DNA from: Paenibacillus sp. FSL R7-0337
Lineage (GTDB): Bacteria > Bacillota > Bacilli > Paenibacillales > Paenibacillaceae
Direction of reading: 5' to 3'
Assembly: GCF_037969875.1 (NCBI RefSeq)
Contig: NZ_CP150218.1
Location: 1,798,001 to 1,862,000 of the forward strand
DNA length: 64,000 nt
Under the pieces are notes generated by a model that made no database searches, was not told the origin of the DNA, and worked only from the letters and a program-made list of their open reading frames with translations. The position numbers and the translations under genes are program-made. Positions 1 through 9,282 of this stretch are shown here, in pieces. Position 1 is the stretch's first letter; each line of letters starts with the position of its first letter.

Positions 1-2139
1 GTAGGCAGCGTCATAACGGCCCCCATCCGCCAGCACCAAATTCAGATAAGGCGTTCCGACGAAGCCTGTCGTAAGGTGATACCCGCTCGCTTCCAGCAGC
101 CCGATAAGTCTCGCTAGCGTGCGGTCCTTTGCATTCCCCTCCACTAGTCCGAACATTAACGCCAGCACACAGGCTGTTTGGGTAGCCGTAACTTCCTGCC
201 CCGCTGGTAGGATATACGCTTGGTTGAACGCATCCTTGACCCGGTGATGAAGCTGCGAGTATTTCTCCACATCTTCGGTCCGGCCCAGCACCTTCGCCGT
301 CTTCTCCATCAGCTGAACCGAATAGGCATAGAAGGCCGTTGCGATATAATTCCGGTCCGTAGCACCCACAAGACTGTCTGCCTTGGCATCCAGACCCAGC
401 CAATCTCCGAAATGGTCGCCGGTATTCCACAGGAACTCATTAGTCCCCTGGCGGCGGATATACTCCACCCAGCCCTGCATACTGCTGTACTGCTGCTCCA
501 GAATCCGCATATCGCCATAACACTGGTAGATCGTCCACGGACAGATGACCGCCGCATCTCCCCACGCCGCAGAGGAATGTGCCTCCTCCCCCAATACATG
601 CGGAATCACGTAAGGAACTCCTCCATCCTCCCGCTGATCGGCAGACAGATCCCTCAGCCATTTGCTGAAAAAAGGTGCCACATTCATCAGATACGCCGAG
701 GTGCGGATGAACATCTGCGCGTCCCCGGTCCACCCGAGCCGTTCATCGCGCTGGGGGCAGTCGGTCGGCACATCGACGAAATTGCCCTTTTGCCCCCACA
801 GGATGTTGTGCTGGAGCTGATTCAGCAGTGCATTGGAACAGGTAAAGGTGCCCGTCGGCTCCATATCCGAATGCAGCACCACGCCTGTGAAGTCCTGCAG
901 ATCCAGCGGGTCCGGGAACCCGATCAGTTGCACATACCGTAAGCCCTGGAAGGTAAAACGCGGCTGGAAGCTCTCCCGGCCCCCGCTGCCGGCGATATAA
1001 GTAACAGTCTGCCGGGCTGCCCGCAGGTTCTCTGTATACACATTGCCCCCCTGGTCCAGCACCTCGAAATGCCGCAGCTGATATTCCTGTCCCGCCGCGC
1101 CTTCTACGGTGAACCGCAGCCAGCCGACCATATTCTGGCCCATATCGAGCACCATCTCCCCCGCCGGAGTGCGGATGAGGGCCACAGGAGCCAATTCCTG
1201 GACTGCCCGGACCGGATCATTCTCCTGCGCAAGCAGAATTTTCTTGGTATACGGAAGAATCTCCGCCGGTGTCCACAGCGTGTCGTCATACCCCGGCGTG
1301 CTGAAGCCGTGCTGCACCAGCCGGGCGTCATAGGTCTCCCCGTGATACAGCTCCGACATCTGCAGCGGGCCGGGCATCACCTTCCACTGCGGGCCGGTTC
1401 CTATGATCTGCTCCGTGCCGTCCTCAAAGGTGAGATGAAGCTGCATCAGCAGCGCTGTACGGCTGCCATAGATATACTTCCTGTGCTCCCAGCCTAGAAT
1501 TCCTTTGTACCAGCCGTTCCCGAGCCAGGCACCAGCCGCATTGTCCCCAAGGTTAAGCAGCGGGGTCACATCATAAGTCTGGTATTGCAGACGCTGGCTG
1601 TAACTGGTCCACCCGGGATTGAGATAAGTATCGCCTACCCGCACGCCGTTCAGCTCCAGCTCATACAACCCGAGACTGGTCACATAGATTCTGGCGCGGG
1701 CGACCGGCCGGTCCACATGGAAGCTTCCGCGCAGCAGCGGGCTTTGCTCTGCTTCTTCCGCAAGGCAGGCCAGCGGAGCCGTAATCCATTCTGCAGTCCA
1801 CTCCTCCGGCGAGAGCAGCCCCATCTCCCACCAGGCCGCCCCGGACCACTCTGTGGGACGATGGTGCTGATCCCATATTTTCACCCGGTAATAATAACGC
1901 GTCCTGGACTGCAGCTCCAGCTCCTTCAGCTCAATGTGAAGGGAGTCCCCGGACTCCAATCTGCCCGAATCCCACCATACGCTCCCGAAATCCGCCGCGC
2001 CTGCCACCTGTAATTGATACGCCTGCTGCCTCACATCCCGCTCATCCGCACTCACCTGCCAGCTGATTCTTGGATTACGAATATCCAGCCCCAGCGGATT
2101 CTCCTGGTACTCCACTCGCGGTTTTTGGATAGCTATCAT
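1..2139 (-). CDS. Alpha-L-rhamnosidase (GH78), C-terminus cut by window edge
   Basis: A GH78 enzyme removes terminal alpha-L-rhamnose from plant glycans and glycosides. The frame is open from the ATG at 2139 to base 1, giving 713 residues, so the last part of the catalytic barrel lies outside the window. The N-terminal third is beta-rich, as in the rhamnosidase N-terminal domains. The family hallmark DCPQRDERLGWTGDAQ lies near residue 465, at the start of the (alpha/alpha)6 catalytic domain. There is no signal peptide, so it probably acts in the cytoplasm on imported oligosaccharides. The start is preceded by AGGTGAGG. The gene is divergent from an AraC regulator at 2288, which is its most likely local regulator. 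The family is secure; the exact substrate is not. Confidence 0.93.
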   Translation of the reverse strand, partial: MIAIQKPRVEYQENPLGLDIRNPRISWQVSADERDVRQQAYQLQVAGAADFGSVWWDSGRLESGDSLHIELKELELQSRTRYYYRVKIWDQHHRPTEWSGAAWWEMGLLSPEEWTAEWITAPLACLAEEAEQSPLLRGSFHVDRPVARARIYVTSLGLYELELNGVRVGDTYLNPGWTSYSQRLQYQTYDVTPLLNLGDNAAGAWLGNGWYKGILGWEHRKYIYGSRTALLMQLHLTFEDGTEQIIGTGPQWKVMPGPLQMSELYHGETYDARLVQHGFSTPGYDDTLWTPAEILPYTKKILLAQENDPVRAVQELAPVALIRTPAGEMVLDMGQNMVGWLRFTVEGAAGQEYQLRHFEVLDQGGNVYTENLRAARQTVTYIAGSGGRESFQPRFTFQGLRYVQLIGFPDPLDLQDFTGVVLHSDMEPTGTFTCSNALLNQLQHNILWGQKGNFVDVPTDCPQRDERLGWTGDAQMFIRTSAYLMNVAPFFSKWLRDLSADQREDGGVPYVIPHVLGEEAHSSAAWGDAAVICPWTIYQCYGDMRILEQQYSSMQGWVEYIRRQGTNEFLWNTGDHFGDWLGLDAKADSLVGATDRNYIATAFYAYSVQLMEKTAKVLGRTEDVEKYSQLHHRVKDAFNQAYILPAGQEVTATQTACVLALMFGLVEGNAKDRTLARLIGLLEASGYHLTTGFVGTPYLNLVLADGGRYDAAY

Positions 2140-2287
2140 TGAATACACCTCACCTTTATAGGATTAATCCTGTATATATGATGCGCTTTCTATTACAATT
2201 ATAGGATTCCGCGTGGTTTGCATGACCTGCAATATGGACATTTCACCGGGGTAAAAAGGACTTTCTGCCATCTGGAGGAGGGAACTG

Positions 2288-3196
2288 ATGGATTCGGCCA
2301 ACCATACGCTAAAAGGGGAGTATTTCTTCCGGGGCAATCTCCTGTTATATGTGAACCGCGCTAACGAGACCTATGATCTTCCGCTTCACTCCCATGACTT
2401 CATAGAGCTGACCTTCGTAGCCGAGGGCAAAGGATTTCATTATATCGGCCAGAAGGCTCACCCGACCGGCAAGGGCCAGCTGCACTTCATTCCTGTCGGC
2501 GTGTCTCATGTCTTCCGTCCGTCATCACCCAGCTCTCTGCGTGAGCCGCTCGTCGTGTACAATTGTTTGTTTAAACCGGAGCTACTGGACCGGCTTGCCT
2601 CCGTGATTCAAGACCCGCCGATCGCCTCCTACCTGGAGCAGATCAGAGAACACCGTCTGCATTCCTTCTCCCTGACGGATCTGAATGGTTCCATAGAGAA
2701 CCTGTTTCTGGCGCTTCACCGTGAGTTTCACCTGCCGCAGAGCGGCTCCGACAGCTATTTGCTGACCCTGTTCATTCAACTTCTGATCAGTATCTACAGG
2801 CTGGAGCATGACGAGATTCAGTTTCCGCTGGGCAAGCAGACGCAATTTTTGCAGATTCTGAATTACGTCCACCTGAACTATGTGCAGGAGATTACCCTGA
2901 CGCATCTGTCACGCAGCTTCGACTGGAGTGAACGGCATCTTCAGCGGCTGTTCAAGGCGCATACAGGGCAGACCTTCTACCGGTACCTGCAGAACGTCCG
3001 GATTCAGAAAAGCTGTCTGCTGCTGGTCCAGCAGCCCAAGTCGCCCGTTCACCTCATTGCAGAGCAGGTAGGCTACCGCGATCCGTCAACGTTCAATCTG
3101 GTTTTCAAGCGGATCATCGGCACAACACCGGGGATCTACCGACAAACACCGGGAAGGAAACAGATGAAAGCGGTGAACCCGGAGGAACAACTTTAA
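2288..3196 (+). CDS. AraC-family transcriptional regulator, cupin sensor
   Basis: This 302-residue regulator has a cupin-like N-terminal half (about residues 15-100, with HSHDFIELTFVAEGKG) that normally binds a sugar. The C-terminal double helix-turn-helix spans about residues 195-295: the second helix-turn-helix contains AEQVGYRDPSTFNLVFKR, the classic AraC signature. The ATG at 2288 follows GGAGGAGGG. It is divergent from the rhamnosidase across a 148-bp gap and most likely activates it. Rhamnose as the ligand is an inference from that neighbour only. Confidence 0.9.
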   Translation: MDSANHTLKGEYFFRGNLLLYVNRANETYDLPLHSHDFIELTFVAEGKGFHYIGQKAHPTGKGQLHFIPVGVSHVFRPSSPSSLREPLVVYNCLFKPELLDRLASVIQDPPIASYLEQIREHRLHSFSLTDLNGSIENLFLALHREFHLPQSGSDSYLLTLFIQLLISIYRLEHDEIQFPLGKQTQFLQILNYVHLNYVQEITLTHLSRSFDWSERHLQRLFKAHTGQTFYRYLQNVRIQKSCLLLVQQPKSPVHLIAEQVGYRDPSTFNLVFKRIIGTTPGIYRQTPGRKQMKAVNPEEQL

Positions 3197-3278
3197 CGCG
3201 GAATGATTGATGTTATTAGGAAATAGTGTTAGGCTATCAACGGTAAACTCCATTCCAGCTACACAGAAAGGTAGTCCT

Positions 3279-5024
3279 ATGATTAAAGTTCAACACCTGT
3301 CCTTCTCCTTCCCGCAAAAAGAGCTCTACACTGACATTTCGTTTACGCTCGAAGAGGCGCAGCATTGCGCTTTTATCGGAACCAGCGGCAGCGGAAAAAG
3401 CACCCTGATCGACATCCTGATGGACCGGGACAGATATTTGTTCGACGGCAGCATTGAGATGGAGCCTGATTGCAGCATCGGGTATGTCAGCCAGTTCGCC
3501 AAGCCGGACCTGTCTGCCGACACCACCGTGTTTGAATATATAGCCGGACCCTTCCTTAAGCTACAGGAGGAAATACAGCTCATCTGCACAGAGATGGAGA
3601 CCTCGGCGGATATTGAGCCGCTGCTGGAGAAGTATCAACTGGCTCTGGACGCTTTTGAGGCCTTGGGCGGAGATGATTACGAGAGCCTCATTCACAAAAA
3701 GCTGAATCTGGCAGACCTCATGAAGCGCAGGGATCTTAAGGTATCCGAGCTGAGCGGCGGGGAATTCAAGCTCGTTCAGGTCATGAAGGAAATGCTGAAC
3801 CGTCCTGACTTCCTGATTATGGATGAACCGGATGTATTCCTGGACTTCGAGAACCTCAATGCGCTCCGGCAGCTGATTAACTCCCATAAGGGAATTCTGC
3901 TGGTGGTTACGCACAACCGTTATCTGCTTAACCATTGTTTTAATAAGATTATTCATCTGGAAAATAAGGAGCTTCAAGAGTTTGACGGCCGGTATCTGGA
4001 ATACAACCTCTCCCTGCTTCAGACCAAAATAGAGCTGCAGGAGCTGGCCCTTGCCGAACAGGAAGAGATTGAGCGCAACGAGAACATCATCGACAACCTC
4101 CGGGCGATCGCCACGTATAATTCAGAAGCCTCCAGAGGGAGAGCACTGAAAGCGAGAGTAAGGTTCCAGGAAAGACTGGAGGCCCGCAGAATCAAAGCGC
4201 CGTTCGTGGACATTAAGCAGCCGCAGATTCATTTGGGGATGGTGCATGAGCTGCAGGACGCCGATGCTCCTGTTGTGACAGTTCAAGAGTACCGGGCGGC
4301 CTTCGATGAGCTGCTGCTGGACAAGGTTAGCTTCGAGATGAATGCTGGTGATAAAGTCGCCCTGATCGGTCCGAACGGTACCGGCAAAACAACCCTGCTG
4401 CGCGATATCGCGCGGGGCCAGCACGACTCTATAACTCTGAGCCCGGAGGCTACGGTAGCTTATCTGTCTCAGCTTCAAGGCGAAGTGCTGACAGATTCGA
4501 ACACCCTGCTCGAAGAATTCATCGAGGCCGGAATGGCCACATATGATGAGATCCGCACCCACCTGGCATCCTATGGCTTTGAAGGCGAGATTGTGAACCA
4601 GCGAATAGCAGCCTTGTCCGGCGGCGAAAAAAATCTGCTGCAGCTGGCCAAGGTATCTGCCCTGAACGCCAATGTCCTGCTGCTCGATGAGCCGACCAGC
4701 CATCTGGATACCTACACGCAAATCGCTCTGGACCAAGCCATCCAGGAGTACAAGGGCGCGATTCTTATGATCTCGCATGACTTCTATTCCGTGGTCAACG
4801 GGATGGATTATGTCCTGATTATTGACGATAAGACAATCCGCAAGATGACGATCAAGAAATTCAAGAAGATGATCTATGCCCGGCACTTCGATAAAGATTA
4901 TCTGGAGCTGGAGCAGAAGAAGAAAGCAGCCGAGACCCGGGTAGAACTGGCGCTGAAGGATAATAATTTTGAGCTTGCCAAAAGTCTGGTTGTAGAATTG
5001 GAAGAACTGATTAAGCTGATGTAA
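3279..5024 (+). CDS. ABC-F family ATPase (ribosome-associated)
   Basis: This 581-residue protein has two ABC ATPase domains and no membrane segments, which defines the ABC-F class; members act on ribosomes, some giving antibiotic resistance. The first domain has Walker A GTSGSGKST (about 34-42), signature LSGGE (about 155) and MDEPDVFLD. The second has GPNGTGKTT (about 363), LSGGEKN (about 446) and LLLDEPTSHLD. Between them lies a charged helical linker of about 85 residues, and a charged helical tail follows. An in-frame start exists at 3207, but the ATG at 3279 has the better site (AAAGGTAG) and begins exactly like an ABC domain. I cannot tell a resistance factor from a housekeeping ABC-F protein. 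Confidence 0.85.
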   Translation: MIKVQHLSFSFPQKELYTDISFTLEEAQHCAFIGTSGSGKSTLIDILMDRDRYLFDGSIEMEPDCSIGYVSQFAKPDLSADTTVFEYIAGPFLKLQEEIQLICTEMETSADIEPLLEKYQLALDAFEALGGDDYESLIHKKLNLADLMKRRDLKVSELSGGEFKLVQVMKEMLNRPDFLIMDEPDVFLDFENLNALRQLINSHKGILLVVTHNRYLLNHCFNKIIHLENKELQEFDGRYLEYNLSLLQTKIELQELALAEQEEIERNENIIDNLRAIATYNSEASRGRALKARVRFQERLEARRIKAPFVDIKQPQIHLGMVHELQDADAPVVTVQEYRAAFDELLLDKVSFEMNAGDKVALIGPNGTGKTTLLRDIARGQHDSITLSPEATVAYLSQLQGEVLTDSNTLLEEFIEAGMATYDEIRTHLASYGFEGEIVNQRIAALSGGEKNLLQLAKVSALNANVLLLDEPTSHLDTYTQIALDQAIQEYKGAILMISHDFYSVVNGMDYVLIIDDKTIRKMTIKKFKKMIYARHFDKDYLELEQKKKAAETRVELALKDNNFELAKSLVVELEELIKLM

Positions 5025-5045
5025 GTGTACAGGAACAGTATTAAT

Positions 5046-5108
5046 AAAAAGGCCGCCAATTCCGGCAGGGTGTGTGAAAACTCCCCCTGCCGGAATGACG
5101 GTCTTTTA
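5046..5108. terminator. Bidirectional terminator between ABC-F and mannosidase
   Basis: A perfect 12-bp stem (5059-5070 with 5085-5096) is extended outward by an imperfect stem to AAAAA on the left and TTTT on the right. It lies between two convergent genes and can serve both. Confidence 0.85.
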
Positions 5109-5144
5109 GATGTGCATTAACCTGCCTGGACGGGCAGATCCGGT

Positions 5145-8100
5145 TTAAGCATTAGGAAAAGCTACATGAACCGTATGGATCTCATAAGGCTTGAAATCAA
5201 GCCTTATAGCGGGTCCATCCACCGTCTCAGCCTCCAGAGGCCGCTCCATCAGATCGCGCAGCTGCCAGGAGGAGACCGCATAATCGCTGCTGACATTCGC
5301 CGTGCAGCGTGTTCCGGTGAACTCATGCAGCCGGACAATACAGCCGCTGCCGTCTTCCGCCAGCTTCACGGCATTGATCGCAATGTTCGGGGCATCGCAG
5401 GTGATCAGGGATTTGCCGGCTCCGGCGGTGTAGGCGCCTTCCACGGCCAGAAGCGGCTGGTTCAGCGCCCACGCTTCCTGTACCGTGCCCGCAGCCACCC
5501 AATCCCCTTCATGCGGAAGCAGGGCATACGTAAAGCTGTGCTCGCCCTGATCCGCCAGCCGGTCCGGGCTGGTTGCCGATTTGATCAGCGACAGCCGCAT
5601 CGTATGATCCTTGATGTCATAGCCGTATTTGCAGTCGTTCAGCAGGCTGACCCCGTAGCCCCGCTCCGACAGATCGGCCCACTGATGACCCACGCTCTCG
5701 AATCGCGCATAATCCCAGCTTGTATTCCAGTGAGTCGGCCGCTTCACATTGCCGAACTGGATATCATAGGTCGCTTCCGTAGCCCGCACAGCCACAGGGA
5801 AGGCCGCCTTCAGCAGCTGCTGCTGCTCATGCCAGTCTACATAGGTCTCGAAATCAATCCGCGCGCTTCCGGCATAGACCTTAACCTTCTGGACAATGGT
5901 GGAATCCATGTAGCTCCAGACGAATTCCAGCACCGCCTGAAGTGGCCCACACTCGGTCAGCTTGACAGAGCGCAGATCGCTGATGATCCGCATCTTCTCC
6001 TGGTAGAACAGATCGATATCCCAGGCATCGAACATCTTGGGCTTATCCTCGAAGACCTGCAGCACATTGCCGCATTCGCCCGTTGCCAGCACCTCACGTT
6101 CTGCGCTGCGGTCGAAGATCCGGCTGAGCTGTCCAGATGCATTCCACTCCAGAATATAATAAGGAGTGGTTAGTGTGGAATCCTGCCAGCGGAAAGGAAC
6201 GGTGGGTTCTGGCTGAGCGGCTTCGGAACCGCCAGGCTCAGCGGCAACAATCACTGCACTGCCCATCGCCGGAACCGCCGCCGTCTCCACCAGCCACTGC
6301 CCGCCGGAGCGCTGGGCAGTCAGCCGGTTACCTTCGGCATCTGTCCAGACAGCATTCTCGGCATCATGTGGCACGGTTGCCAGCCGGGGAGCGGTGAAGA
6401 ATACGCTGTTAAAGAGCGTATATTCTGTCTGCACCGGAGTTTTCGCCGGTGGGAGGTCAGCTTGCGCCACAGGCGGGAGAGCGTCATGTGCCGCAAGCGA
6501 ACCCTCGGCAGACACCGGAGGAAGGCCGACATGCACGGCAGAAGAATCCTCGGCAGGGACAGATGCGAGACCGGATTGCGCCGCAGATGAATCCTCAGCA
6601 GGCGCAGGAGTTAAGCCGACGAGTCCCTCCACAGCCGCCGCCCGCGCCGCCAGGCCAAGCTGCTCTGCTTCGGCATATTCCACCCGGGAATCCTGATACA
6701 CCTCATGAATCGAGGAGCCGGGAATAATATCGTGGAACTGATTACGCAGAATGATCTGCCAGCCTTCGAGGAGCGAGCCCGCCGGATACTGGCTGAATCC
6801 GCCGCTCTCCGCCGCCCAGAGCATCTGCAGCCATTCCGCTTCACGGTATAGAAGCTCTAGTTTGCGGTTCATTTTTTTATTATAAGCTTGGCTTGTATAG
6901 GTTCCCCGGTGGTACTCCAGGTATAGCTCCCCATCCCAGGTATGCACATACTCCTCCGTAGCATCTATCGTCTCATGAAGCCGCTCGAAGTATTCCGCTG
7001 CCCGGCCCGTCTTCACCTGCGGAAGACCTGGCATCGTATCCAGCCGCCGCCGCATCTCCAGCATCTCGCGGTTGACACCGCCGCCCCCGTCTCCGTAACC
7101 ATAGGACAACAGCAGCTCACGGTTCAGGTTCTTGTCCCGGTACTGTTCCCAAATTCCCTGCACAGAGAACGGCTCGATCAGACCGTTATAAGTGTAATAC
7201 CAAGCACCCGATTCCGGGCCCTCCGGCGTCGTGATGAAGTGGGTCAGCACCTCGCTGCCGTCAATCCCTCTCCACTGGAACGTATCATGCGGCATCCGGT
7301 TGTATTGGCTCCAGCTGATCTTGGTGGTCATGAAGGTATCAATCCCTGACTTGCGCAGAATCTGCGGCAGCGCCCAGCTATACCCGAACACATCCGGCAA
7401 CCATAAGTATTTGCAATCCACCCCGAACTCTTCTCGGAAAAACTTGGTCCCGTACAAAATCTGCCGCACCAGCGACTCGCCGCTCGTCAGATTACAATCC
7501 GCTTCCAGCCACATTGCCCCTCCGGCTTCCCAGCGGCCCTCTTCCACACGCTCCTTAATCTCCTGATAGATCTCCGGGTAGTCCTGCTTGATATACGCAT
7601 AGAGCTGAGGCTGCGTCTGCAAAAAAATGTACTCCGGGAACTGCTTCATCAGCCGCAGTACGGTAGAGAAGGAACGGGCTGCTTTCTCCCGGGTGTGGGT
7701 AAGCCGCCATAACCAGGCCACATCGATATGTGTATGGCCGATGGCGGTCACCGTTACCGGATGCTCCTGCTCCATTCGGGCGAGCGCCTCTTGAAGCAGC
7801 GCTTCCGCCTCCTGGACTGAAGCATAGAATGCGGCGCTTCCGGGTCTGGACCAGTCCAGCAGGTTGAAGGCCTTGTTCAAGGCGGTTAGCAGCTCATGTT
7901 TCTGAATCTGGCTGTCTTGTAGCTGCTTGATCGTACCCAGCGCAGCCCGGCCGGTATAAAAGAGATTGTCAGTGGACTCATCCAGATAGGCCAGCTCCGC
8001 CCGCATGATCTTGTGCTCCTGAGGGATCAGCTGACCGTCACCGTTCAGTCCCGACCATAAGCGGAACGTGAGCTCCAGCTCCCGGCCGGCCGCGCCGTCT

Positions 8101-8468
8101 TCCAGGAATACCTCCTGATGGTTGGAGTCCACCCCCTGATAAGGCTTCCCGTCCAGGTACAGCAGCGATTCGAACCCGCCGTTATTGCCTCCGCCGGTGC
8201 GCCCAAAATCGAACAACCCGACAACACGTTTTCCCTGCCATTCGGCAGGTACGGTTACCTTGCGGTGCAGCCACAGATAGGCATCATAGCCGGTCCAATG
8301 CTCCCCGGTCCGCAGCTTCCTGTCTCCGTCAAGTACGGGCGGATAAGCACCGTTGGCCCCCTCCAGATCCTCAGTAACCTGCCATTCCTCAAGTGTAATC
8401 CCCTCACGGTACCTGTAACTCTCCAGCTCTCTCAACCGCGCACCAAGCTTCTCTTCTGTCCAGAACAT
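5145..8468 (-). CDS. Alpha-mannosidase (GH38) with repeat linker
   Basis: This 1107-residue enzyme hydrolyses terminal alpha-mannose from oligosaccharides. The GH38 zinc-site and catalytic motifs are visible: IGHTHIDVAWLWRL near residue 243 and LPDVFGYSWALPQIL near residue 361, whose Asp is the expected nucleophile; QFHDIIPGSSIHEVYQD lies at the end of the middle domain. No signal peptide is seen. The ATG at 8468 follows AAGGAGGAGAACGATT. A perfect palindrome (8489-8502) lies just upstream and recurs before the LacI gene at 10323, so that repressor probably controls it. Residues about 617-680 hold three 15-residue Ala/Pro/Ser-rich repeats, which are not expected in the family core (see findings). 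Confidence 0.94.
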   Translation of the reverse strand: MFWTEEKLGARLRELESYRYREGITLEEWQVTEDLEGANGAYPPVLDGDRKLRTGEHWTGYDAYLWLHRKVTVPAEWQGKRVVGLFDFGRTGGGNNGGFESLLYLDGKPYQGVDSNHQEVFLEDGAAGRELELTFRLWSGLNGDGQLIPQEHKIMRAELAYLDESTDNLFYTGRAALGTIKQLQDSQIQKHELLTALNKAFNLLDWSRPGSAAFYASVQEAEALLQEALARMEQEHPVTVTAIGHTHIDVAWLWRLTHTREKAARSFSTVLRLMKQFPEYIFLQTQPQLYAYIKQDYPEIYQEIKERVEEGRWEAGGAMWLEADCNLTSGESLVRQILYGTKFFREEFGVDCKYLWLPDVFGYSWALPQILRKSGIDTFMTTKISWSQYNRMPHDTFQWRGIDGSEVLTHFITTPEGPESGAWYYTYNGLIEPFSVQGIWEQYRDKNLNRELLLSYGYGDGGGGVNREMLEMRRRLDTMPGLPQVKTGRAAEYFERLHETIDATEEYVHTWDGELYLEYHRGTYTSQAYNKKMNRKLELLYREAEWLQMLWAAESGGFSQYPAGSLLEGWQIILRNQFHDIIPGSSIHEVYQDSRVEYAEAEQLGLAARAAAVEGLVGLTPAPAEDSSAAQSGLASVPAEDSSAVHVGLPPVSAEGSLAAHDALPPVAQADLPPAKTPVQTEYTLFNSVFFTAPRLATVPHDAENAVWTDAEGNRLTAQRSGGQWLVETAAVPAMGSAVIVAAEPGGSEAAQPEPTVPFRWQDSTLTTPYYILEWNASGQLSRIFDRSAEREVLATGECGNVLQVFEDKPKMFDAWDIDLFYQEKMRIISDLRSVKLTECGPLQAVLEFVWSYMDSTIVQKVKVYAGSARIDFETYVDWHEQQQLLKAAFPVAVRATEATYDIQFGNVKRPTHWNTSWDYARFESVGHQWADLSERGYGVSLLNDCKYGYDIKDHTMRLSLIKSATSPDRLADQGEHSFTYALLPHEGDWVAAGTVQEAWALNQPLLAVEGAYTAGAGKSLITCDAPNIAINAVKLAEDGSGCIVRLHEFTGTRCTANVSSDYAVSSWQLRDLMERPLEAETVDGPAIRLDFKPYEIHTVHVAFPNA
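6454..6620 (-). repeat. 45-bp in-frame repeat coding the mannosidase linker
   Basis: Three 45-bp units are seen from the GAA(T/C)CCT landmark at 6499, 6544 and 6589. They encode PAEDSSAAQSGLASV, PAEDSSAVHVGLPPV and SAEGSLAAHDALPPV, followed by a partial AQADLPPAK. They lie between the catalytic part and the C-terminal beta domains of the GH38 protein. Confidence 0.85.
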
Positions 8469-8488
8469 AATCGTTCTCCTCCTTAGTT

Positions 8489-8502
8489 ATAACACGTGTT
8501 AT
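8489..8502. promoter_or_regulatory. LacI-type operator upstream of the mannosidase
   Basis: ATAACACGTGTTAT is a perfect 14-bp palindrome 20 bp upstream of the mannosidase ATG. The same word lies inside the 16-bp palindrome at 10347-10362, in front of the LacI regulator gene. A central CG in an even-length palindrome is typical of LacI/GalR operators. Confidence 0.85.
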
Positions 8503-8540
8503 TAAGCGGGCAAAAAGTGGGGGGGAGCGGGCTGAGACCA

Positions 8541-9219
8541 GGGGCACTTATGCACCTCATTGGCTCATCCAGCCCTAAGTCAGGTGCACTTGTGCTCCTC
8601 ATTCGCTCATCTGGCTCACTTTCAGCAAATTCAGGGGCACTTGTGCTCCTCATTCGCTCACCTAGCCCACTTTCAGCAAATTCAGGGGCACTTGTGCTCC
8701 TCATTCGCTCACCTAGCCCACTTTCGGCAAATTCAGGGGCACTTGTGCTCCTCATTCGCTCATCTGGCTCACTTTCAGCAAATTCAGGGGCACTTGTGCT
8801 CCTCATTCGCTCACCTAGCCCACTTTCAGCAAATTCAGGGGCACTTGTGCTCCTCATTCGCTCACCTGGCTCACTTTCAGCAAATTCAGGGGCACTTGTG
8901 CTCCTCATTCGCTCACCTAGCCCACTTTCAGCAAATTCAGGGGCACTTGTGCTCCTCATTCGCTCACCTAGCCCATCTCCACTAGCTCATCTAGTTTACT
9001 TCCAGTCAACTTAGAGGGATTTATCCCTCTTATTCCAGCGTCTAGCCTACTTCCAGTCAATTCAAGGGGATTTATCCCTCTCATTCCCGCATCCAGCCTA
9101 CTTTCAGCGAACTCAAAGGGATTTATCCCTCTCACTCCCGCTTCCAGCCCACTTTCAGCCGACTCAGAGGGATTTATCCCTCTCATTCCTGCCTCCAGCC
9201 CACCCGGCGCACTCCACGC
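8541..9219. repeat. 51-bp-period dyad array R1 (type A then type B units)
   Basis: This array fills the 814-bp gap between the LacI gene and the mannosidase. Nine type A units start with GGGGCACTTGTGCTCC or a variant at 8541, 8583, 8634, 8685, 8736, 8787, 8838, 8889 and 8940; the spacing is 51 bp except 42 bp after the first. Four type B units with GGGATTTATCCCT follow at 9016, 9067, 9118 and 9169. Both types share a backbone resembling CTCATTC(G/C)C...GCCCACTTTCAGC. Each unit is centred on a dyad with a TT centre. Because 51 is a multiple of 3, long open frames run through on both strands; I regard them as by-products. Confidence 0.93.
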
Positions 9220-9282
9220 CACCAACCGGACTATCTCCAATACCTCCAGCAGCTAACACTTTAGTTTTACTTATACCACCAT

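Noticed and set aside
2170..2205. Possible cre-like word (ATGATGCGCTTTCTAT) between rhamnosidase and AraC genes
   Set aside because: The left half does not fit the consensus when the right half is aligned.
3207..3278. N-terminal extension of 24 residues on the ABC-F protein
   Set aside because: The ATG at 3279 has a ribosome site and begins at the conserved domain; the upstream region more likely holds a leader or promoter.
5166..6173. 335-residue open frame opposite the GH38 gene
   Set aside because: It lies entirely inside the mannosidase on the other strand and has no domain or promoter.
8541..9219. CRISPR array
   Set aside because: The units are contiguous tandem repeats with conserved spacers; there are no unique spacers and no cas genes.
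8483..9240. Long open frames through array R1 on both strands (repetitive 17-residue proteins)
   Set aside because: They arise because 51 is a multiple of three. Changes between units alter amino acids freely, no good ribosome site is present, and the same dyads occur in other loci with different frames.
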